From assembly GCA_036925085.1 (NCBI GenBank), contig JAUPFP010000027.1, positions 2,063,001 to 2,127,000 of the forward strand: a DNA stretch of 64,000 bases. Reading direction: 5' to 3'. Both the position numbers and the translations under genes were made by a program. Source of the stretch: Brachycybe producta (Eukaryota; Arthropoda; Diplopoda; Playtdesmida; Andrognathidae). Of the stretch, positions 56,935 to 64,000 are shown piece by piece. The notes under the pieces are model-generated. The model saw only the letters and a list, made by a program, of their open reading frames with translations, ran no database searches and was not told the DNA's origin. The first letter of the stretch is position 1. Each line of letters opens with the position of its first letter.

Positions 56935-57715
56935 ACAAAATTGTGTTTATTAAGTATTAGCAATTTTCACTAATAGAATTGTTATTTTATTATTAATTAT
57001 TTTAATTAGATAAAGAGAGAGAGAGAGAGGATAAAAAGCAACAAAAATAGAAAGAAGAATGTTGTAACTTCAGTTCAGTCAATATGTTGACACAAAAAGA
57101 GCGAAAAAAAAGAACCATTTTCACCACCTAATAGTCTATTTATAAAATGGAGTCTATATCTCTTAAGTTCCCTAATGGAAAAAGCTAATAGTTGGTTGGG
57201 GAGAAAGAAAAAACATTGAGAGAGAGACTTCTTATCAGAAATTTAAATGCAACTAACTCATCATCATCTAATTCTAATGCCAACAAAATATTTAAAGAGA
57301 CTGTTTTTGGTTCCTCCTATTGTTATTGTTCTTTGCTATTTGGATTTTCATTAGCCTCCTCTTCCTCAAAAAATATTCTAAATCTACTGGGCCTAATTGA
57401 TGAGTCGAAAATTGTAGATTAAAAGTTATCAACAAAAACAGCAAGAACTGAATCCATTTTATATTACAGTATATAATTATATATAAAACACCCCCCCCCA
57501 CCACCTACCCTTGTGCTCAATAAAAAATGGCAATCAAGTTTGAACCGAAAAGAGCGCCATCTTTGTTTACATTTGATTGAGTTATGGCCGCCATTGTAAC
57601 CAATAGAATCACAATAAGGAGTAACAAGCGCTTATTTTGAAATTCATCCATGTTGCTTGCTGTTGTTCTATAGACAGGTGGCTTTTGGTTGCCACTTTGA
57701 ACTTACCTTAGGTTT
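56935..57715. other. gene-free interval
   Basis: GA tract at 57014-57029. AGCGCCATCTTTGTTTAC (57552) and TATGGCCGCCATTG (57583) are two YY1/Pho-type cores 30 bases apart. A 76-codon ORF (57192) has no known domain. Confidence 0.45.
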
Positions 57716-57717
57716 TA

Positions 57718-57990
57718 AGAAGCAAAATCAAGAAAAAATTAAAAATGTTTCAGAAACTAGAAGGGTAACTCCATCGCTTGAGAGTATTTTTATGTTGATA
57801 TCTTTTAAAATAAACTTTTTATTTCAGTGTTTTTACATTTTTTAATGTATAAAAAGTTTATTTTGCAAGATAATAATATGAATATACTATCAAGTGATTC
57901 AGGTACCAGTTCTAGTTTTTAACATTTCTCAATTTCTCCTTAGTGTTTGTTGATCTTCTGGGAAAAAATCACCTTTTCCACAAAACATAA
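57718..57990. mobile_element. 'CTAGAAGGG' MITE, copy 12
   Basis: TTCAGAAACTAGAAGGGTAA left, CAGTTCTAGTTTTTAACA right; the outer tips are eroded. Confidence 0.65.
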
Positions 57991-57999
57991 CAATTTTTC

Positions 58000-58865
58000 A
58001 TTTTGTAATATTTTTTTTATTATGATACAAAAAACAACAAAAGTGTTTTTCTCAATTTGCAATTTTTTTTTTACATGATAGATTTTCAGAATAACTATTT
58101 TCCAACCTCTTTTTCAAACCATCCCATTTTCTTTTTCACGATTTTCCACTTTGCACCTGATAGTTTTTGGACATGACAAAGAAATGTCCAGAAAAAAAAT
58201 CCTCATTTATTATAAATGTGTTGTCCATTTTATAGCTTTAAGGCAGACTGGCAGAGAGAGAGAGAGAGGTATTAACACCCTGACAATTGGTCAAGGCGAA
58301 TATATGAAAAAGATTTTTAACACGGGAGAACGATTTTCAACAAAATATAAACCAAAAGTGTCCCTTTCTACTATATTCCAAATGTTGGAAACTAGAAAAA
58401 AGGACAGAAGAAAAAAAAACCTTCAGGTTAAAATCTAACTGTTTCTAAATACATAATTATTTTATGGCTCTGAACTCTGACCTTTTTTTCATACAAACCT
58501 ACTAGGTTTTTATCTATTTTAAAATACACGAACAAGAAGAAGAAGACCCGACCCATATTGTGTTAAACCCCTACTATTTTTATGACCAAAAGTGGCCCAA
58601 GTTCAACCCTTTTTTCTTCTACTGATTCATCTCTTAAGATGGAAGGTGTCACAATATTGTTCACAATGAAATACACCGACTGAAAATAAATATTCCAAAT
58701 TCTTATTCTTTCCACATATATTTTCTCACAAACGCTTAGTCATATTTATGAAAAACATTAAAACTTTTATTCCAAGTTTTGAAAAGACACTTTTCATTTT
58801 GGAACCTATTTAAATTGGAAACTAACTTCGCAAGGAAAAATATAAAAGAATTTAACCCATTGCAA
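58000..58865. other. gene-free interval
   Basis: GA tract at 58254-58268; otherwise AT-rich unique sequence with no supported gene. Confidence 0.45.
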
Positions 58866-58869
58866 TCCA

Positions 58870-59190
58870 TCAGGAGCAAAAGTAAGAGAAACTAGAAACG
58901 GTTTTAGAAACTAGAAGGTAGCGCAATCACTAAAGGGTTTGATATCTTTCAAAATAAGCTTTTTATGTCAGTTTCAAAACAACCAAACTTGAAACAGAAC
59001 AATATTTTTTTAAATTTTTGTTTATAAAAAAGTTTACTTTTGAAAGATATTAACATGAAAGTGCTATTAAGTGATACACAGTTATCTTTCTAGTTTTTTT
59101 TTAACACTTTCAGTTTCTTAGTTATTGGATGTCCTTAAAGACAAGAATAACCGAAGTTCCAAAAAAAAAACAGCTGTTCATAAAACATCT
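58870..59190. mobile_element. 'CTAGAAGGG' MITE, copy 13
   Basis: AAGAGAAACTAGAAACGGTT left to CAGCTGTTCATAAAACATC right; complete. Confidence 0.75.
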
Positions 59191-59194
59191 TCAG

Positions 59195-59878
59195 ATATAT
59201 TCAATAAATATATAGGCCTACTAGAGGTTAATGTACATATAAAATGATATAATATTTAACATTTCGAATCAAAATTGATTGATGTGTTACAACTTACAAG
59301 ATTTCGAACATTTATGAAGAGAAATCAAAGTAACAAAATATGAAACTTTAAACTTTTACGAATCGCAAATCACATTGACAGATTTTACTTATTTTTACTT
59401 AAAATGTCAACTTTTGATTTTTGTTTAGACTTTAGAGGGACTTTTGAGAGAAACTTACTTGTATTTCTCTCCTCCTCCGAATATTCATCTGTTTTCGGTT
59501 AATTTTTTTTGTTTCGCTGATCAAAGATCAGAAGTTACAACGTGATTGAATTTCTTTTCTCATTTGGTCACTTTGTCGTTCGTCCCCATCTCAAGACAAA
59601 CAAATAAAAATGGCTTGACATATTTATGGCCCAAGTTGGCAATGTTGCAGCAGGAGGAGGATTCCCCGAGTGTTGTTTAGAGGGAATTGAGATTGAGGGA
59701 TATTGGTTTCATTCTTCCTGGTTACCGGACATCTTCAACATGAGACAGACCTTTGTATTGGTTACAACAGTCCTAAATTTAAAAACACCCAACAACAAGA
59801 TCGTGCGTGGGATGGTAAACATGAATCTTCAAATCGACACAAAGTTGAGACAAAAGTTTAGAAATTGCAATCTGATGG
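59195..59878. other. gene-free interval
   Basis: A 99-codon ORF at 59626-59925 has a less biased composition than most here, but it runs into the hAT MITE at 59887 and resembles no family; I do not call it a gene. Confidence 0.45.
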
Positions 59879-59886
59879 TAATTATT

Positions 59887-60204
59887 AGGGCTCGGATTTT
59901 TATGCAATATCAAGCAAATGTTTGACAATTTATGTCTCAAGAGCCAATTGTGAAGTAACAAATCTATATACAGTAAATCAACAAAAAATCATGAATTTTT
60001 CAATAAAAATCACTAGTTGGAGGGTAGAACTTATCTAGTTGACAAATAATAAGCTAGCAGATATCTAGCCACTGTTTGTGATTAGAAAAAAGCATAAATA
60101 ATTGCAGTTGCTCTAATGATGAATGATAATGATTACTTCGCAATTTACACTTGGGCCGCAAATTGATAAACATTCGCCTTGATATTGCATAAAAATCCGA
60201 TCCT
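59887..60204. mobile_element. hAT-type MITE with 8-bp target-site duplication
   Basis: AGGGCTCGGATTTTTATGC left, GCATAAAAATCCGATCCT right, flanked on both sides by TAATTATT (59879-59886 and 60205-60212). An exact 8-bp duplication is the hAT signature. 318 bases, termini shared with 46791-48105. Confidence 0.8.
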
Positions 60205-60214
60205 TAATTATTTG

Positions 60215-61430
60215 ATATATTACTTTTGTAAGAATTGCAGTAGTTTCTCACAAATTGACTTTTAGAAAACTCTCACCTTGGTTTTTTTTTCTTGCACGAA
60301 ATTATGGTAAGAATTCAATTATTTGAATCATTTCTTGCACACAATTTTGCAAGAAAAATAGCCAGTGTGATCGGTGCTTAAGGGTAAATTTAACTGCAGA
60401 TAAAAGGTTGGAGGGTAAAAAGACCACCCGTCTTCTAGGTTTACCATTTTCCTAAACTCTTGTTTTAGAAATATAGATACAGATGATACAGCAAAAATGT
60501 CAAAGTTAATTTTTGTATAATAAATCGTGAATATTTTAAACCCCTACACCAACAGTTTTAATATGGTGTTTTAAAAGTGGGGATGTTTCTATGTTCTACA
60601 ATGTATTATTCACTATGATAATCAACAGAAGCAAAAGCAACAAATTGTTTTTATTGATTAAGACATCTTTTTTTTTTACAAACTGCATTCTTTATCTCCT
60701 GCTTTCTTACGATTTCATACGTTTTCCCTATATAAATGCGTTAGAAGAAGAAGAAGAAAACTTTTCCATAGTTTCATGAACTTTTATTAGAAAAAAAGAA
60801 ATGTGAGCTGTTTTTATTTTCTCCAATAGTATTACACAGACACACTCTCTCAAACAGTGAAGAAAGTGTTGTCTTGGACCCCATTAATTCTGGAGCATTT
60901 TGTCCAACTGGTTGATAAATAACAAAAAAACTACATGAGAAATATATATACATATAAATGAAAAAAAGAGAAAAAAATGTGACAATGGGGGTTGATTTCA
61001 GTATGTAATTTTGTATATGTACCAGTTGTGTTGAATATGTATGTGTGAAGTACTTCAAAATAAAACAATTAATTCACAAAGAGGTAGAAACAGTGTGTAG
61101 CCCCGGTTACAAACTGCGAAGTCTGTCATCGAGTTACAAGTCCAGGTTATTTTCACATTCGCTTTTCTAACAATAACTCTATCTCTATATCCCGGATACA
61201 TGCTTGTCATAATAAAAACTTTTCACAAAACATCAACAAAACAACAACAGCATAGATGGCGCAACAAACACTCACTCTATAGTGTGTGTAAAAAGCATAA
61301 AATTACATTTTAAAATGTTTCATGTGAAACTTTCTAATCAACTTACAGAGAGCCCAGGCCAGTGCCCACTACACCTACTAAGCTCACAAAGTTTGTGAAA
61401 GTCACCAAATCTATGAGGCCCACACAGTCC
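60215..61430. other. gene-free interval
   Basis: Unique AT-rich sequence; a TAGATGGCGC core at 61253-61262. No exon or RNA gene recognised. Confidence 0.45.
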
Positions 61431-61441
61431 ATTGGCTAGGC

Positions 61442-61724
61442 CAGTGTTTCTCAAGCTGTCGTCTGCAGACGGTACCATAGAGAAAAACAAATTTTTACAA
61501 TCCAACTGTCACAAAAAACAGATCATAGTTCGCTAAGTCAACAATAACTTTCTGGTATAACTGCCACTGAGCTCTAATATGAGGCAAACGGAGTGTTCCC
61601 CATTACTAGCTCAAGGTTACTTGTGCCAGTGCATGCAGCGTAAGCATTTTTAAGGTGGGTGGTCCGCAAGTGCATCGATAACTTATCTAGTGGTCCGCTA
61701 CTGGGAAAAATTTGAGAAACACTG
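61442..61724. mobile_element. hAT-type nonautonomous element (CAGTGTTTCTCAA)
   Basis: CAGTGTTTCTCAAGCTGTC left and AAATTTGAGAAACACTG right, classical hAT termini. Flanks GGCTAGGC and AACTAGGC match at six of eight bases, consistent with an aged 8-bp duplication. The interior has the CTGCAGACGGTACC and GTGGTCCGC phrases common to this family type. Confidence 0.75.
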
Positions 61725-61729
61725 AACTA

Positions 61730-62265
61730 GGCTTTTTGAAAAACCCATGAGAGGTCCACACAGTAAATGTTCTGCGCGATTTCATGAATCCTATAAAGTT
61801 ATCACCTCAGGTCCAGCCCCAGCCCAACGGTTCTATGGGCTTTTGTGTACTTCTCTGGAAGATAATAAGGTGGCTCATCAAAAAAGAGTGGAGGGTAGAG
61901 GAAGCTTTCTCACTTCCTGTAAATTTCAATGTGTATATTTCTAAAGACATAAACCATGAAAGACATAAATTAAAGCAAATGATGCCTGTCTAAATGAGAT
62001 AATAATTTCTAAGGATTATGGGTATGTGAAACTAAACAATATCATAAACGTTATCAACAAATAAAACTACAACTTGTCCAGAGATATAACAAGATATTAA
62101 GTTGCCACATTTATATACAGCAATGGTGGTCCAATTTTGACAGGAGGCTAAAAGTGGACATTGCATTTGTGTTACGGGGAAAAAAGAAACTTTATATAAC
62201 AAACCTACCTTTTACCTTTTATTTTGTACCAAGTGTCAAGGTGGATTTAAAGTGTGTACGGGGGC
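61730..62265. other. gene-free interval
   Basis: Slightly GC-richer up to 61920, no recognisable coding sequence; two overlapping ORFs of 65 and 69 codons carry no known domain. Confidence 0.45.
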
Positions 62266-62269
62266 CTTT

Positions 62270-62582
62270 CAAACACCTGACAGAAGTGCAAAATGAAGAG
62301 AAACTTGAATGTGTTTTAAATACTAGAAGGGTAGCTCAATCACTTAACGGTATTTTCATGTTTGATATTTTTTTTGAAATAAGCATTTTATGTGAGTTTG
62401 AAAATCACCCAACACGACATTCTTTTAAAAAAAATTCTTTTGGAGAAATATAAACATGGAAAATACACTTCAGTGATTAAGATATATCCTCATAGTTTCT
62501 AAAAACACTTTCAAGTTTTTCTTTTATTTTGCTTCTGTAAACGCAATAATCAAGAGTTCGAAAATCAGCTGTTCATAAACCA
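62270..62582. mobile_element. 'CTAGAAGGG' MITE, copy 14
   Basis: AAATACTAGAAGGGTAGCTC left, TCGAAAATCAGCTGTTCATA right; complete. Confidence 0.75.
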
Positions 62583-62589
62583 ACAATAA

Positions 62590-64000
62590 TTACGTAAAAT
62601 TTATTAATAAAATTTTGTTTTTTCAGTAACATACTTTTCTCGACTTACAGTCTATAAACTATAACTGTCACTTCAATTTGATTGAACTCAGCTAAAAGTT
62701 GGAACCACACTGAAACTTGTGTTGAGTTTTTTTTGTTGCTCCTAGTACCCTCTCTTACAAAGTTCCAACATAAAATAGGAGGCGCTGAAAATGGCGAATG
62801 AAATCAAAGAATATCAAACCAAAGAAAAAAAGAGGGAAATAAAAAATTGCCACGTTGCATACGTCATCATGATCAATGGAGATGTTGAGAAAAGAGTGAG
62901 AGGCAGGCAGGCGCACGCGCATGCACCACACAAGACAAACACATTGACACACCAGGGGCCTTTAAGAAGATAGATATTTCAACTTAGGTTTTTTTTTTCT
63001 TCTTCCCTTTCTTGACGATTCCGGGCTGTGACTTGTAGATTTTGAGGGAATACCATTGGCCAGGGTCATTATGCGAGATTCGAAACCGCCACCTATCATC
63101 GAGCACTTGCAACTCCTTTAATTTTTGGGTGCGTGCCACCCGTTAGTCTTCGAGATTAGGTTTTAAAAGTTGCATATATATATAATATATTTTTTATAGT
63201 TTCTGTATGTGTGTCTGTTCTTGCCGCGTGCTCCCACAAATTGTTAACATTTTGCACAGTTTTTTTGAGAGATGGATGTGTGGTTGGTGGTAGAAGAGTA
63301 TTTTAAAAAGTAGTACATAAAAGTTGTGTGGCTGTTTCCAATCAGAAGTTCTTGAAAAGACATTTTACGAAAAAGAAGAAGAAAACACTCCGTTCTTCAT
63401 CATCATCATCATCATCATCATTCTATCCACATTGTAGTAATTTCATCTAACCTACATACCATCTGATTGCCATTTTGGACATCTTGCTTTATTATACAGT
63501 TTCAGTTGTGACACTGTGTCTTGTCTGTCTATGTCTTGTCTGACTGTGCAACCATAACAAATCATCCTTGTATGATCTCATTTACTTATCTCTGTCTGTC
63601 TGTAAACACAGTGAAAACTTTAGATGAGAAAACAACTGGAACAACTTTTAAAAAAAAGTTCAACTTAAAAAAAATAACCATCTGATGCATGAAAAAAGTA
63701 TGCAAACCTTTTAAGTAAAAACTGAACAACAAAACAGATTTTTGTTTCGACCATAATCAACATCAACTGCTACAAAAAAAAAAGAGGAAGAGAAAAAAGT
63801 TTGTAAAAGAAAATCTTAAAATTTTCAAGAAGAAAATGATAAAAATTTTAAGAAAAACCTTAAATTTTTAAGAAAAACCTTTAAATTATTAAGAAAATCC
63901 TAAGGTTTTTGAGACGTAAATCCTGAAATTTTTCGAGAAGAAAACTCTTTAATTTTTTAAGAAAAACTTATTAAAATTAAAAAAAAATAACCGTGGAAAA
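62590..64000. other. gene-free right end of window
   Basis: AGGAGGCGCTGAAAATGGCG at 62777-62796, GGCAGGCAGGCGCACGCGCA at 62902, CAT microsatellite at 63397-63421, then very A-rich AAGAAAA sequence to the edge. No exon recognised. Confidence 0.45.
63397..63421 (+). repeat. CAT microsatellite
   Basis: Eight CAT units, uninterrupted. Confidence 0.9.

Noticed and set aside
59626-59925. 99-codon ORF with balanced composition
   Set aside because: It runs into a MITE and matches no family; insufficient support.
63040-63110. tRNA on the minus strand near GGTTTCGAATCTC
   Set aside because: The B-box-like string has an extra base and no A box lies at the right distance.

Overview
The window is AT-rich animal DNA with one recognisable protein-coding gene, a two-exon Hox-class gene at 48952-51288 (+). 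The spliced product is 453 aa. It has an N-terminal MSSYF motif, a YPWM hexapeptide at residues 263-266, and a complete homeodomain at residues 285-344 with a KRTRQTY N-terminal arm and the recognition-helix end RRMKAKKE. That combination fits arthropod fushi tarazu (ftz) best. I infer an arthropod, probably not a derived insect, because YPWM is kept and I see no LXXLL motif. The species cannot be named from the sequence.

Layout. Positions 1-9023 are satellite DNA: a 23-bp satellite on the minus strand (1-385), a simpler AAAATGG-type block (about 386-2262), then about 6.8 kb of the 23-bp satellite in the opposite orientation (2266-9023). The array runs off the left edge. Next come a fold-back element with a near-perfect palindromic centre (9027-9915) and a 30-bp minisatellite of strictly alternating purine-pyrimidine (10079-10456). 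These belong to a composite repeat that recurs inverted at 36985-37800. From about 10.5 to 48 kb there is no gene I can support, only interspersed short inverted-repeat elements (hAT-like, pogo/Tigger-like, mariner-like and several unnamed families), microsatellites and unique AT-rich sequence. The ftz-like gene follows. Downstream, 51.4-62.6 kb is dense in one fold-back MITE family whose arms contain GAAACTAGAAGGGTAGC; I count at least 14 copies in the window, eight of them 3' of the gene.

Interpretation. One Hox gene in 64 kb, with about 40 kb of gene-free DNA upstream and 12 kb downstream, suggests a large, transposon-invaded Hox cluster. Sequence motifs that could matter for its regulation are a strong CTCF-like match 1.85 kb upstream, further CTCF-like cores, a YY1/Pho-like site 0.8 kb downstream, and a distal satellite whose unit contains the YY1/Pho-type core AAAATGGCGGC hundreds of times. 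All regulatory roles are inferences. The long open reading frames in the satellite and minisatellite are by-products of repeat units that lack stop codons, and I do not call them genes.
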